Assembly (NCBI GenBank): GCA_020205615.1
Contig: CM035169.1
Coordinates: forward strand, 20,238,945 to 20,302,944
Direction of reading: 5' to 3'
DNA: 64,000 nucleotides
Origin: Panax quinquefolius
Taxonomy: Eukaryota; Streptophyta; Magnoliopsida; Apiales; Araliaceae
The position numbers were made by a program, and so were the translations under genes. Of this stretch, positions 1 through 11,855 are shown in pieces (position 1 is the stretch's first letter; every line of letters begins with the position of its first letter). The notes beneath the pieces are model-generated. The model saw only the letters and a program-made list of their open reading frames with translations. It ran no database searches and was not told the origin of the DNA.

Positions 1-542
1 GGCAGGTCAATCTTAAAAGATGGGGGGATGATACTTCGATTTGTTCTCTACCAGTTTCTATTCCCGAACGTCTCCAATGGGCCAGGTTGCTATGTTCTCC
101 TAAGACCACTATCCGTTCAGAACGTTGGTCAACCAGTAGTCGGCTCATTGAGCGTGAGGCTCTGATGCTTAAGTCTTCTCATCCTCGGTCAGTAGGCATT
201 CATCCTCGAAGTGACCCAACTATTCTTCAGGCACATGTCCCTACTACCTCCAGGAGTCTTCCACCACGGGCTTCGTCTCATGCATCTCTATCACAGATAC
301 CTCCTTCAGTTCCTCCCCAAGGATCCTCTGGTGCCGAGGAAATGAGAATCACCCGTTCTAAAGCGAAAGCATCTACCACTACTGATTCTGAGGTGGATCC
401 TCCTATTACTTCTATCGTGGTTCCGGTTAGTCGTCCCGTTATTAGGCTTCGCTTAAAGCCATCATCGAAACGTCCTCTTGATGATGCTGGTTCTAGTATG
501 CCGGCAGCCGAGGGTCCGGTCAAGAAGCAACGTAGAAATTTG

Positions 543-635
543 GTAATTTTTTTTTTTTGTGACATTTCCATATTTTTTTATCCCTCGTATAGTTGCTTTC
601 GTGTTTCCTTATGTATTTATTTTCTTGATTTTCAG
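543..635 (+). other. Probable spliceosomal intron in antisense ORF A
   Basis: GTAATT donor, a long T-rich tract, and TTTCAG acceptor. It is 93 nt, a multiple of three and free of stops, so reading through it would keep the frame. The T-rich low-complexity translation contrasts with the flanking exons. Confidence 0.6.
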
Positions 636-1085
636 ATTGCAGAGGTCAATGAAGAGGATTATGATGTTCCTCTTGGGTTTATTTCTGGTACTACACATGA
701 GGTAGCTGCAGCGGTTTCTGCCAGTCGTGAGCCTTCTCAACCTATCCTTATTGGTGTCGAGTCGTCTTCTTCGCATAATGATTGTGTTAGCCTTGATGCT
801 AAAGACACTTTATCCGATGTAAGCCCAAGTCCTGCTGTGGGTGATACACCGATTTCTTCAATCCTTCCTATGACTTCTCCATATGATGGGCCTAAAGATG
901 CTAATAAGGCTCCTACCTCCTCGAGGGGAATCCATACGAGACTATTATTTGATGTCCATCCTCCCGGAAAGAGTCTGCAGGAGTTAGTGATCGATCAGGA
1001 GGGCATTATTGATAGTACTTTGGGTGGATTAAATGACATTCCCGTCTCCGTGGCATCTCCTGACTCCTTTTCCATTGGCTATATT

Positions 1086-1164
1086 GTGAGTATCTTTCTT
1101 TCAATATATTGTGAGTATCTTTTTTTTTTATAATATATTATGCTTTGACATTTTTTGTTTTCAG
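1086..1164 (+). other. Probable spliceosomal intron in antisense ORF A
   Basis: GTGAGT donor and TTTTCAG acceptor, 79 nt, T-rich. The upstream frame runs into a stop inside it. Splicing restores a reading frame that continues SEKMKDLPLPVEALALFDVL. An internal duplication (attgtgagtatctttctttc-like) gives two candidate donors, at 1086 and 1110. Confidence 0.6.
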
Positions 1165-2329
1165 AGTGAGAAGATGAAAGATTTGCCTTTGCCTGTTGAG
1201 GCCCTGGCTTTGTTTGATGTTCTCCATCCGGATGTCGCCCACTCGCCTTATAGTGACCTTGGTTATCCTCCAGGTGGCCAAGGCTTCGAGGAATCATCAT
1301 CGCCATCTGACATCTTTTTCGATCCTCCATCTCTTGTCTTGTCAAATTCTATGGTGGCGTCTAAAGTGGCTTCGCCGAGCTTCCTTCAATCCAAGTGGGG
1401 ATCTTATTCCGGAGGGTTTTCGGATATCATCTCTAGTCGGGAAAATCTGGGCGTCTCTAGCTCGGTTTCCGCAGATACTTGACCGATTGATTATTAAGGC
1501 GACTTCCACCCAAACCTTCTCTCCCTGAACCGACACAAGCCTTGTTCTTGGGTTGCACACTCTATCTTTATATTCCTTGCGAGCCGAGGACTTGAAGAGG
1601 TTTAGTGATGATGTGAATGACCTTGAAGCTGTGGGTATTGACATGTCTCCTTTTCGTGTTAGGCTGGATCTTCTCAAATCAAGTTTTAATCTTGTTTCAC
1701 TACGTTCGGAGGTTGCTGTACGTAAGTGTGAAGATGATTCCTTTTCGGTGCGACTTTACGAGCTTGATGAAGCCATTAAACAAACCGAAGATCCGATCTC
1801 AAGATTTAGAGGACAAACCGGGATCTAAATGCTAAATTTCGAGGATGTGGAGTGCAATGACGGGACTTTAAGTAACTACCCAACAAGTTAAGGAGTGAAA
1901 AGTCGCAAATCTTAAGGTTCGAGACGCGGCCATTCACGACTTGGAAGCTTTAGCTATGCCTCCTCTTCAGTTTGATATGTCTTGGCCTTTAGATCATAAC
2001 TTGTTGTAGTAGTTTTTTTTTCGATTTCCCGTTTTGAAAACTCATTTACACATGTTTCATTTATCAAAATGTAGTTTCTTCAACCTTGTTGATTGCTTTT
2101 AATTTGAATGATTCCTTAAAATTCAATATTTATCATTGAATCTCAAGTTATTCAAATTAATATTACAAGACAACCACAAGTAAATATGAATTTTATCAAA
2201 AACATGTATATATAGTTTTCACAAACCAAAACTTGACTTTATACTCTTTTTTCTTAAGAAATTTAAAAATAATATTCAAGTATAAGTGAAAGTTTGTAAA
2301 TTTATTGATAATAAAATTGCTTTTAACGA

Positions 2330-2645
2330 AAAGCATAACGTTTCATTAGTAAATCTTGCTTTTGTCGAAGAAAGCATAACGATTGCCACTTTTAGAGGTA
2401 AAGTGTAACTTTCTTGCTTTTGTCGAATAAAGCATAAAGTTTGTCACTTTTAAAGATAAAGTGTAACTTTCGGGGTTGAGGGCTTAAACTCAGGTGCCTC
2501 AGTCACTTTTGAAGTTGAAAGTGTAACTCGTCGAAACATTAATCAGGTTCCTCGATCACTTTTGAAGTTTGAAAGTGTAACTTCAAGGGCTGTACTTAGT
2601 CAGGTGCCTCGATTACTTTTGAAGTTGAAAGTATAACTTTTTGTG
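2330..2645. repeat. Hairpin-forming tandem repeats between convergent ORFs of element A
   Basis: Imperfect units repeat through this stretch. Each carries a short inverted repeat: CACTTT..AAAGTG around tgaagttg near 2502, 2560 and 2612, and GCTTT..AAAGC near 2355 and 2415. Three units share the lead-in caggtgcctc. The block lies between the integrase 3' end (2,655, minus strand) and the antisense ORF 3' end (2,009, plus strand), so both transcripts would run towards it. Confidence 0.7.
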
Positions 2646-2654
2646 ATGCTCTTC

Positions 2655-4055
2655 TCATGTGTAATATTTCTTTACCCACTTCAAGTTCAATGGGCCTGAG
2701 ACATCATCTGATCCCACACGAGATATCTTGCAATACCCGCTTTTAGAGATCTCTCGTACCCTATATGGGCCTTCCCATTTGGGGTAAAATTTGGTGGTTG
2801 GGGTCCCCCTCATGACTTGAGTTGCCGTTTTGAGTACCAGGTCCCCCACCAAAATTCATCGTGGTACTACTGCGGTATTGTATTGTCGTCGCAGTCTTTC
2901 ATGGTACCGTTCAAGCTTTTCTTTAGCCTTATCTCGAAAGTCAACTAAGGCTCCAAAAGTTTTGCTTTGGTCGGTTTTCTTCCTCGACTAAGCTTCAAGT
3001 CTCATTCGAGTAGAAGGTATTTCTATTTCGGTGGCAAAATGACTTCTTCACCATAAACCAAAGCATATGGGGTCTCGCTTTAGGCTTCCTTTTTGAAGTT
3101 CGATATGCCCATACTTATTTATTGGTAATTGTTCTGCCCATGTCTTTGGATGATCGTCTAGGGTTTTTGATAAAATTTTTATCAAGGTTTTGTTTGTAGC
3201 CTCTGCTTGTCCGTTGCCTTTCGGGTAATATGGTGATGACTTGTAATGTTTCACCCTGTATCTTTCCATCAGATTTTTGACATCCCTATTGATGAAAGGA
3301 GTTCCATTATCCGATAAAATTATCTTCGGGATTCCGAAACGGCAAATGATGTGCTCCTTGATAAAATTGGCCACTGCTGGTCCCGTGGCCTTCTTCAAGG
3401 GTATTGCCTCCACCCACTTTGTGTACATCTCGGTGGCAGTTAAAATCCATATGTTACCCTTGGAATTAGGGTGAACAGGACCTATAAGATCCATTCCCCA
3501 TGTATGAAAGGGCCATGGTGTTGCCAAGGTTCGCAAATCCACAGCGGAGCATGGATCAAGTTTCCATGTATTTGACAAATGTGGCACTTTTAACAAATTC
3601 TAGACTATCTCCCTCCATCTTTGGCCAAGTAGTAACCATGATCGATAAGTTGTTTTTGTACAACTTGGCTCCCCCCAGTGTTCATCCTTGTGCATTTGGT
3701 AAACCAAATCTTTGGCTTCACCTAGTTCCGGACACCGTAGGGCTTGCCATTGAATCCCCTTCTAAACAATTCTCCATTACGTAAGAAGAAAGCGTTGTGA
3801 CTTCCTCTTGATTATAATTGCGTCCTTCTTTTCGGATTCCGGAAGAGTCCCACTTTGTAAGAACTCCACATAAGGGATTCGCCAATCCACTATATCTTTA
3901 ATGAAGGCGCATTCATCCTCCCCAGGGTATTCTTGGCATGAAACACATTGGCGTTGTAGGGCATCTGCTTCCTTCTTCATTTCAAGCCAATAATACCCTT
4001 GACGCTGCAGCCTACGATATAAGCTATATACGCTTAATCCGCAGATTCTCATCAC
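2655..4055 (-). pseudogene. Integrase region of retrotransposon A (Ty3/gypsy, Tat type), frameshifted
   Basis: Reading minus strand, 4055-3777 holds the end of the zinc-binding N-terminal domain (GYYW..CVSCQ). 3596-3048 holds the catalytic core: WGMDLIGPV, TKWVEAIPLKKAT, FGIPKIILSDNGTPF and GNGQAEATNKTL. 2852-2655 holds the C-terminal domain (GDLVLK..KFYPKWEGPYRV) and ends LKWVKKYYT-stop. The catalytic D, D and E surroundings are visible, but the domain is split over several frames and stops. It would have inserted the element's cDNA. The lineage call is inferred from the second RNase H upstream and the antisense ORF downstream. Confidence 0.85.
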
Positions 4056-4387
4056 GCATTTTTTGTTGTAGAAGACTCTATCGCTTCGCCTCCCCTAAGC
4101 ATCGTGTCAACACACCATCCGCTTCTTTGTGATAAGAGACACCTGATGATGATGTTGTACTTACGTAACTTTACGGTAGGTATTGTTCCTCCTTTGTTTT
4201 CAATTGATTGGAGATGTCGTATCGCCAATCATCTATTATGTCTTTGGGGAACAAATTTAGTAACTTTGTGGTTGGGAGGGTTCTCTTCATTACCTTTACA
4301 TCCAAATTCTCACCTTGGACATAGACTCGAGAGATGCTACTTGTTGCTAGTGCATCGAGGTTGTTTATTCATCCTCTTGGCACATAT

Positions 4388-4732
4388 TCAATCACCACCT
4401 TCTTGAAAGCCTCCATCACCTTTTTTTGTGCTACTGATTCGATATGGCGCCAAGATAGGTTCCTTCACTCCAAATTGGCCTCTTATACATTTGCAGACTA
4501 TGAGGTTTGAATCTCCCTTTACTTTAAGATATTTGGCTCCCAATTCTTGAGCCGCCAACAATCCTAGTATGAAACGCCTCATATTACGCTTCATTGTTTG
4601 TGTGAGGAAATCCAATTTGTATGACAAGGCCACTTCATTTCCTTCTTTAGTAGTGTTGACACCACTCTGCTCCGCCTTTACCTTCTGCGGATGATCCATC
4701 AAAAGCCAAACTCCACCATTCTGGGTCCTCAT
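4388..4732 (-). pseudogene. Second (archaeal-type) RNase H of retrotransposon A
   Basis: The stretch LGLLAAQELGAKYLKVKGDS, preceded just upstream (about 4735, other frame) by WSLAFDGSSAEGKGGA, matches the aRH domain that sits between RT-RNase H and integrase in Tat/Ogre elements. The two pieces lie in different frames and overlap the end of the preceding block, so a frameshift separates the halves. A dual RNase H is a lineage marker for Tat-type Ty3/gypsy elements. Confidence 0.75.
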
Positions 4733-6163
4733 TTTTCAACTCGATTGATTCTACTTCTTCACCCGGAAGATCCTCAGAAGGGGGTTCATATTCTCCATTT
4801 GGAAATTGAGCGGCCAGTGCGCGAGGCTTGACATCGGATCGCCTTGGTGTTACACATTTGATGTCGTGATCTGAAAGAATCATCATCCATCCGCATGTCT
4901 TCCTATTAATCTTTGGCTTAGTTAATAGGTATCTGATTGGATCAGTTTTTGTTGCAAGCTTTATTTCGTGTGCTAAAAAATAATGCCGCATTTTCTGCGC
5001 AATGAATACCAATGCTAGACAATGCCTCTCCACTTGTGAATACCTGGTTTCCGGTCCTCGGATTATCCGGCTAATGTAATATCTGAGTTTTCTCTTCTAA
5101 AATCCACCTCTGCGTGATCAATCCACCTATGGACTTCTTGGTAGATGTGATGTATAACTGCAACGGTATTCCTCTTTGTGGCACTACCATTGTTTGTGCT
5201 GAAGCCAAAATTCTTTTCACCTTCTCAAACGCCTGTTGTTGGTCTTGCCCCCAGTCCCATTGTGCCTTTCCTTTTAGCAATTTGCCAAAAGGTTCTGTGA
5301 CTTCGGCTAATGCTGGCATGAATCTTCTCATGTATGAAACTTTCCCTAGAAAGCTCTTCAACTGTTTCTGCATTTTTGGTGGGGGCATCTCTGTGATTGC
5401 TTTCGCCTTGCTTGGGTCCACCTCTAAGCCTCTATTGTGCACCAAGAAGCCCAAGAATTTTCCAGCCGTCATCCCAAAGGCGCACTTCTTCGGATTCATC
5501 CTCAACTTATACCTTGACCTGCACCTTTCGAACACTTTCCTCAGGTCCTCCACATGAGTTATCGCCTTCTTGGATTTCACTACTATGTCATCTACGTAGT
5601 CCTCCACTATATCATGAATCATGTCATGAAATATGGCGTGCATTGCCCTTTGATAAGTTGCCCCCGCATTCTTCAACCCGAATGGCATTACTACATAGTA
5701 GAAATTCCCAAACGAAGTCTGAAAAAGGTCATTAACTCTGCATCTTCTACGGACATCTTTATCTGATTGTAACCCACAAACCCGTCCATGAATGACATCA
5801 TCTCATGATTAGCCGTTGCATCTACCAAAGTGTCTATGTTGGGTAATGGGTACATGTCCTTTGGGCATGCCTTGTTCAAATCTCTGAAATCCACACATAT
5901 TATTAGTGGCATGTCCATTTGACTTTTTCCAGACAATCTTTGGATAGCCATATTGGATGTTGAATTGGCTTGATGAACCCTACTTCCAGCAACTTCTTGA
6001 TTTCTTCCTTTATTTGAGTTTCTACTTCGGGTGCATAGTTGCGAGGTGCTTGCTTTACTGGCTTCATTCCCGGACTTATGTTTAGATTGTGCTCCACAAG
6101 ATCCTTGTCAATTCCGGGCATCTCGTCGTAATTCCAAGCAAAGACATCCCTATATTCTCGCAA
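4647..6163 (-). pseudogene. Reverse transcriptase and RNase H of retrotransposon A
   Basis: Minus-strand order: 6163-5903 carries the RT N-terminus (YRDVFAWNYDEMPGID, LLEVGFIKPI). 5951-5691 carries the fingers/palm (VDFRDLNKACPKDMYPLPNI, MSFMDGFVGYNQI). 5688-5071 begins MPFGLKNAGATYQRAM, contains the catalytic YVDD (codons at about 5586-5603) and continues through the connection (VSYMRRFMPALAEVTEP) into RNase H. 5033-4647 continues RNase H (ERHCLALVFIAQKMRHYF). At least three frame changes break it. 6164-6760 is the degenerate protease-RT linker. Confidence 0.9.
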
Positions 6164-6762
6164 TAATTGTACGAGCTTCTCCTTCTATTTAGCATCCAAC
6201 TCCTTGTTGACATAAGTCGGTCTTGGCGTTCCTTCCTCTGTTGCCAAATTAACTTCCTCTAATTCATTTTGTTGAGGTTTTGGCCTATCCTCGAAGCATT
6301 ACGAAATTTGGTTCTACCTTCATGTTGTCTGACTTCTTCTTCTTCATTATTGCTGGAGTGGGGACACCTCCTGAGCCGTTGGGTTCACACACTTCCAAGG
6401 GCTCTTCCCCCTTGCATCATCACAATCGAAACACCACCTTTCCGTCGGGTTTAACAACCCTCTCCCATTTTGTCTTCTGGCCCTCCTCAGATTGTGCCAT
6501 CCGCTTGACATTTATTATATTTCTGGCATCTTCAGGATCTGCTGGCCTTTTCTTTTCTTTCTTCTTCCTTCTTCCACTGGCTTCTTGTTTTTAGAACATT
6601 CTCAGCGTTCGAGGTCTTCTTCTTTTTTTTTTCTGCAGGCACGAACTTATCTTCCTGCACTTCCTCCCAGCTTGCTAGTCTTAGGGAATCAGGTCTTGCA
6701 ATCTGGTTCTCTCCCTCTTCAGCGACATCATCAAAGAAAGTTGCTTCGGTGATGTGTGCCTC

Positions 6763-7430
6763 CTACGGTCCAAAGGGATTAGAGTTCTTTGGTACCTTCA
6801 CTTCTCTCCCTTTCCAAATAGCTTTAAGGCATTGATGAAAGACCGAGGGTACCACCCCGTAGTCGTTTTGCCAAACCCTTCCCAGCAAGACATGATATGA
6901 TGCATCCACCTCGGTAACATGGAACATTACAGGCCCTCGAATCTTCCCAACTTGCATGTCCACCTTAACGTGTCCTAGGGTTCTCGTGCTTTGATTGGCG
7001 AATCCGGTAATGTTCATTTGTTCCTTCACAATCTTCTTCTCCGTGAGCCTACTTGGTTTGAACACGGTGTAGGGCATAATATTTACTGACGCTCCATTGT
7101 CAATAAATGCCCTCGCGACCTCAATGCCGATTGATTCTTTGGCATCATCACATACAACGGCCCTGTTATGCGGGTATCTTATCTCTCTATCGCCTTTAGA
7201 GAAAGATATCTTATTTTTTCTTCCTCCATCGTCTTCATAAATCCTTTGCTTATGGCCATGCAAGTCTCCTGCGTTTCGGCAACCTTGATAATTGCCCTGG
7301 TTGCCTCAATCCTTGCTTCCTTGGCCAATCCTATCTGATCAAAAAAATTTCTGAACTTGGCTCCGTTCATCAATGCCGTCACCTGCAGGTCTGGATCACA
7401 CTCCTCCTTTTCTTCCATCATCATCTCCAC
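6763..7430 (-). pseudogene. Aspartic protease region of retrotransposon A
   Basis: Reading minus strand, ARAFIDNGASVNIMPYTVF carries the active-site triad as DNGAS in place of the usual D-T/S-G. It is followed by the flap and the C-terminal YHVLLGRVWQND motif, with the VPSVFHQCLKAIWKG stretch typical of Tat/Athila-group proteases. The 7430-7179 block is the preceding linker in a shifted frame. The protease would cleave the Gag-Pol polyprotein. The frame ends at a stop at 6763, before RT. Confidence 0.85.
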
Positions 7431-7525
7431 TTACGGGCTGTGGTTGTGAATACTTGATGTTGTTGCGTTTCCTTCCCTTTGTGGTTTGGCGTGACTTGTC
7501 ATGAACACTACTTTCTTTTCCAAGT

Positions 7526-9137
7526 TCAATCTCCCCATTTGCCGACTTTTTCGTGGAATATCCTCCACAGGCTATAACAATCCATCGTTGAGTGTCCCGC
7601 GTATTGGTGGAATACACAGAAGTCTGGTCTTCTCTTTATTTCTTCCGTCACTGCAAATCTAGGCCTTGGGGGTTTCACCACTCCATGTTCAACCCATTGT
7701 TCATACAAACCCCTGAATGCTTTCTCACTACATGTGATAGCCTCCGGGACTGGCTTTCTTGCATATTTGTCTCCAGGCTTTCCTCTGCTTCTGTCAAAAT
7801 TTTTCTCGTGTTTCTCCTTCTTGCCCCCTTGTGGTTTTGACTGAGAGTCAGCCAAAGCCACAGTTGCTGTCCTCTTGCCCTTCCATGTAACCGTCGCATG
7901 GTTAGTGGGCAATGTCACGATTCCTCCCAAGTCTTGTGCAAAAGATGAGAGGGTCGCGAAGGAATCACAAGCCTTGGTGATGAGGTGGGGCTTGAAAGAA
8001 TCCAAGGCACCATTGTTGCAAATGCTGACTAAGTTCTTTTCTTCAATCGGTTCTGCGCACTTCTGTGCCTGGGCCCTGAACCTGTCAACATAATCTGACA
8101 ACTCCTCATTCGGTTTCTGCTTGAACCGCATAAGCTCCACAATGGTTACCTGTTTCTGCACATAGAAAAATTTCTTGAAAAATTGTAATTTTAAGTCATC
8201 CCAATCATGGACTGACCCCTTCTCCAAATTGTAGTACCAACTAAAGGCACTATCCGTCAAAGTCTTGTTGAATTCCCGCATCAACAAGTTGTGGTTGTTC
8301 ACTTCGTCATATCCGAGCCACGGAGACATTGACTCTACAAACCTGGCAATATGTTCCCTAGCATTTCCTTTTTCCCCGTTGTATTTTGGAAATTGCGGGG
8401 GGTGCTCAATATACCCTGTTGGGTAAGGTTGCCTCCGAATGTGTGCAGGGTAAGGAGGAGTAAAGTCCAACTCCGAGGGTCGAGATGTCTGTCTGCGAAG
8501 TTGATTGATCACGTCAATCATATCATCCTTCGTCACATACGGGCTTGTAGCGTGAACTCTCTGGGGTGTTGTGATATACTGCTGCATCGGCGGTGTGTAT
8601 GGTAGAGAAATTGGTTGATGGACACTTGCATCATGAACAGCTGGCACTGGTGGAAGTTGCTGGCTCATTCGCTGGACATTGCTTGGAATGGTTGGCATTT
8701 GCACCTGTGAAAATGATGGAATAGTAGCTGAGATGATGTTTGCACGAGGTTGGCTTGCTTCCATCCTAGGTTGTGGTTCGTCACCACCGTTCAGGCTTCG
8801 AGTTGATTATTGGAACCAATTGACTTTCTGTTAATGGAGGTACAATGTGGTTCTCTTTGTTGTTGCTACCATTATTGTTGTCTTCCACACCTGCTTGTTC
8901 CCCATGCAAACTTCCTGGGAACATGGCCTTGAAAGTGGGAATCTGCATCAACTGCTGGCGGAAATTCCCCATCTCCTCTTGCTTCCTCTGCATTTCCAGC
9001 ATCATGGCCATCATCATTCCTTGCCCTTCTCGTGCTTCCTTCAATGCCTTGAGCATCTCCAGTTGCACATCATTCGTCGGGTCTCCACCTGCATCCTCGC
9101 CTTGCGCCTTTGCGTTGGTTTGTTGTTGATTGGCCAT
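7526..9137 (-). pseudogene. Gag of retrotransposon A, one frameshift
   Basis: The start is the ATG at 9137, giving MANQQQTNAKAQG. A Q/M-rich coiled-coil follows (KEAREGQGMMMAMMLEMQRK). The frame shifts between 8781 and 8764, then runs 8764-7526. The capsid-like retrotransposon gag domain is clear at about residues 140-260 of the second block (HIARFVESM, FSWYYNLEKGSVHDWDDLK, ELSDYVDRFRAQAQKC). A zinc-knuckle-like CVFHQYAGHSTMDC follows near the end. Gag forms the particle shell and binds the RNA. An N-terminal P/Q-rich segment precedes the domain. Confidence 0.88.
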
Positions 9138-9337
9138 ATGTGGTGATGTCGAACTTCCTTACAAGCGTCTTGATAAGTGGTTGGTCAAAATCCGGGTTTT
9201 GCGCCTTGGAAAGCTTGAGTGGCTTGCCTTGGCCCTGGATCCGGTGAGGTAATCTTTGTTTGTTGGTGAAGCAACTCTTCTGTAGTTCTCCCACTCCGAG
9301 TTGTGGGCATACCCTTCACGAATTCTACACCTCCCAG

Positions 9338-9355
9338 CAGTAGTCGCCAAAGAAA
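9338..9355 (-). promoter_or_regulatory. Primer-binding-site region of element A
   Basis: On the minus strand the LTR ends in CCCACA and is followed at once by TTTCTTTGGCGACTACTGC, which resembles the TTGGCGACT..GCTGGG primer sites of plant Ty3/gypsy elements. The tRNA identity was not determined. Confidence 0.45.
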
Positions 9356-9986
9356 TGTGGGCAAGGAAATCGTACCTTGCTAGGGTTAGGGTTTTGTGTT
9401 GCCGAGGAGGAGAGAAATCCACAAAAAGTCTGGAATTGATTGATTGATTGAAGAAGAGAGAGAGAGGCACGGTGGGCGATTACTCCAACGACAGCGTGGC
9501 GAGAACTCCTAGAATCAGGGAGGAACCGTGTTAGGGTAATGAGGATTCAAGAGCCTTCTTGAGTCCTTGAGTTGAGAAAATGTCCAAACCCCTTTGGTGC
9601 TTTTAGGTGGAATCTCCGAGCCTTTAAGTCACCAAAAGGTCCTTTGATCTTCCAAGAGTCCAAGTCTTGAGTCCAAGAGAAGTCCCCGGTCGAGTCCCTT
9701 CCCAATGGAGTGGAAGGAGTATTTATAGGGTTTTTACGGAGAGTGGTCATGTGTTAGGCACATGACCTGGGAGAAAATCAATTTTACCCTTAGTCACCGT
9801 GAGTAATGCCCAGATCGTCTCTGTCCTTCTAGCCACCAATCCAATCCCTCAATCAATTCCCAAAATGAGTCGCCTTCATGTGTCTTCTGCCTCGGGACAC
9901 GTGGAGGCTTCTCTCGGATCTCGCACATTTATTTTTGACTTTTCTGTTTGTCATTCAATGCTTTTGGTCGTATGTGAACCCTAATT
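9356..9986 (-). repeat. 5' LTR of retrotransposon A
   Basis: The inner boundary is the TG at 9356 (CA on the minus strand) directly before the PBS-like sequence. A TATA box lies inside. The outer boundary is inferred from the start of element B's LTR and is uncertain by about 20 bp. Its partner 3' LTR would lie left of the window, so no LTR-LTR comparison is possible. Confidence 0.6.
9719..9730 (-). promoter_or_regulatory. TATA box in LTR of element A
   Basis: CCCTATAAATACTCC on the minus strand, placed about 360 bp before the LTR inner end, where the U3/R border would be expected. Confidence 0.55.
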
Positions 9987-11500
9987 TGTACTTGGGCTCA
10001 CATAGTCTATTGGGCTTTCATTATTGAACCTTGAAAGTCATTGGGCCTAGCCATCATATTATTTCTATTAAAACCTTAAGAGACCGGGTCGGTTCATTAG
10101 ACTAACCCATTAGATATTTTAATATCTATTACTTTGACTTGTAATGATGAAAAAACATGATAGTTTACTGCTGTAACTGCCATGCATTAATGTGGATGGG
10201 ATCATAGTCGGTACGAAAAAAAGCGGTGACTAAAGGTAGCGGATAGGATGAAGACGCAGCGGTCAGCAGAACCCATCAGATCAGGGGACTGTGTCAGATA
10301 GTAGTGGGTGTAAGACCCCGAATTTTATGAAATAAAAGTATTCAATTTTCCTATTTAGTAAATGGTTAAATTGATAAAAGGTTAAAGTTAAGGGTGATAT
10401 ATGATTTTTTTTTCAAAATAAGCAAGTGGCTATAAAATACTTATTGTTGTCGGGGAATATTCGTTTGGTCGTGGAATATTCTTTCTGTCGGGGAATATTC
10501 GTACGACGGCGTAACCATTTGTGGGCCCCATAACAGAATAACTATCGGATGAAGAAAATGACAAGTTTGAGTTTTTATAAATAACGGCGTAATTGTTATC
10601 GTTAACATCATTGGAATACCCGGTGGGTAAAGTAAAATGTCTGGCGTTGTTGAAGAAGTACACGGTATTGCACAATATTTTTGAATTATTGATTCTTACG
10701 TAAGAAGGTACTACTCAATAATTGTTACAGTAATTATTGTTCAATATTTTATTTTATTGATTCAATAATTGTTACGTTGATATTTTATATTATTGTTGTT
10801 TCAATAATTATCTTCGCACAATATTTCTCATTATCAGATCAATAATTCATATTATTTGAATAATATTATTAGATAGCATTATTGGCAATGTCTAGAAAGT
10901 TCTGTCAAGGAGAGGTTTGGTCACCTAATTGTGCGCCAGTAAGGAGAAATTCTTATTGGAAAGCCCCCTCTTTCCTGGGAACTGCCTGGTTGTCATTATT
11001 GTGATTCTGTAATATTATTTGTGAATAATTAATTATTGATTTATATGATAAGAAAATATTTATTTGATGTGGATATAAATGATGGATTTATTTATGTGGT
11101 TATAAATGAAGGAATTAATATTGAGGTATTTTATCAGTATTTTGTCGAATTGGAGGTATTAAAAGATCAAATCGGTGTTCTTACAGCTTTATTGTATGAG
11201 TTATAATGTTTAATCCGACCGTTGGATCGTTGTAATTTTTGGATATGTTATACATATATAAGTTGATTATATGTTCACAAATTTTGAACCGTTAAAAATG
11301 AGCGTATAATTTGTTATGAATTTTAAGAGGTGACTGATTCGAAAATTAGGTTATAAATGATTTTGGTAGAAAATTCTAGAATTGGTGGGCCCCACTTGTG
11401 GTTGGTGAAAAAATGTGCTGAATTTTATTTCAAATGTGGTGGGTGGGAATAGTAGCAGGTAAAGCCATCAAAGTTCTTGTCAAGTCTCGCTAAAATTTTC

Positions 11501-11510
11501 CTATAAATAG
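11501..11510 (+). promoter_or_regulatory. TATA box in the 4.5-kb solo LTR
   Basis: CTATAAATAG, conserved at the matching place in the two related LTRs (near 21,470 and 28,319). In all three it is followed 35-45 bp later by the conserved TTTTCTCTCTATTTCTCTC leader. Confidence 0.65.
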
Positions 11511-11784
11511 AGGGCTAAGTTAGAATTGAAAATCACACCAGAAACTGAAGTTTTCTCTCTATTTCTCTCTTGATATTTTGAGCGTATTCTTGTGAGTATT
11601 TTGAGTATACTTTGAGTATTGCTATACGGTGCAAGTTCGATTCAAATATTATTCCAAACTCAAGTATTGATTCTTTGAGGTAAGGGATGTTATTTTCTTC
11701 TCAAATGATATTATTTCTTCAATATCATTATCTTTGAAATATTGGTTGGAACTTTTATCAAATTTGGAACTTTTTCATGTCGGG

Positions 11785-11855
11785 GTTACTATTCACGAGT
11801 TACTATTCATGAGTTACTATTCACGAGTTACTATTCACGAGTACTATTTATGAAG
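11785..11855 (+). repeat. Short tandem array of ttcacgagttacta-type units
   Basis: A unit of about 14 bp (gagttactattcac) repeats five times downstream of the LTR TATA box. The same array sits at the same place in the other LTR copies. Confidence 0.75.

Larger units (their letters stand above)
1..2009 (+). pseudogene. Antisense additional ORF of Tat-type retrotransposon A (3' part)
   Basis: The reading frame is open from base 3, so the gene starts left of the window. Three exon-like blocks can be followed: 3-542, 636-1085 and 1165-1482. Two probable introns separate them (543-635, GTAATT..TTTCAG; 1086-1164, GTGAGT..TTTCAG). After 1482 the frame breaks, but matching coding character continues at about 1553-1828 (charged, helix-rich) and 1915-2009, ending in ..SWPLDHNLL and a stop. 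It lies antisense to, and downstream of, the minus-strand pol gene of element A. That is the position where Tat-lineage Ty3/gypsy elements are known to carry extra antisense ORFs, some with transposase_28 or plant-mobile-domain similarity. I could not assign a specific domain to this copy. The function is unknown. Frameshifts make it a pseudogene unless the base calls are wrong. Confidence 0.6.

Noticed and set aside
6269..6752. Plus-strand ORFs of 61-104 codons
   Set aside because: They are the reverse strand of the protease-RT linker of element A and show no domain of their own.
8845..9146. Cysteine- and histidine-rich plus-strand ORFs
   Set aside because: They are the complement of the Gln/Met-rich gag start (MANQQQ..), which explains their composition.
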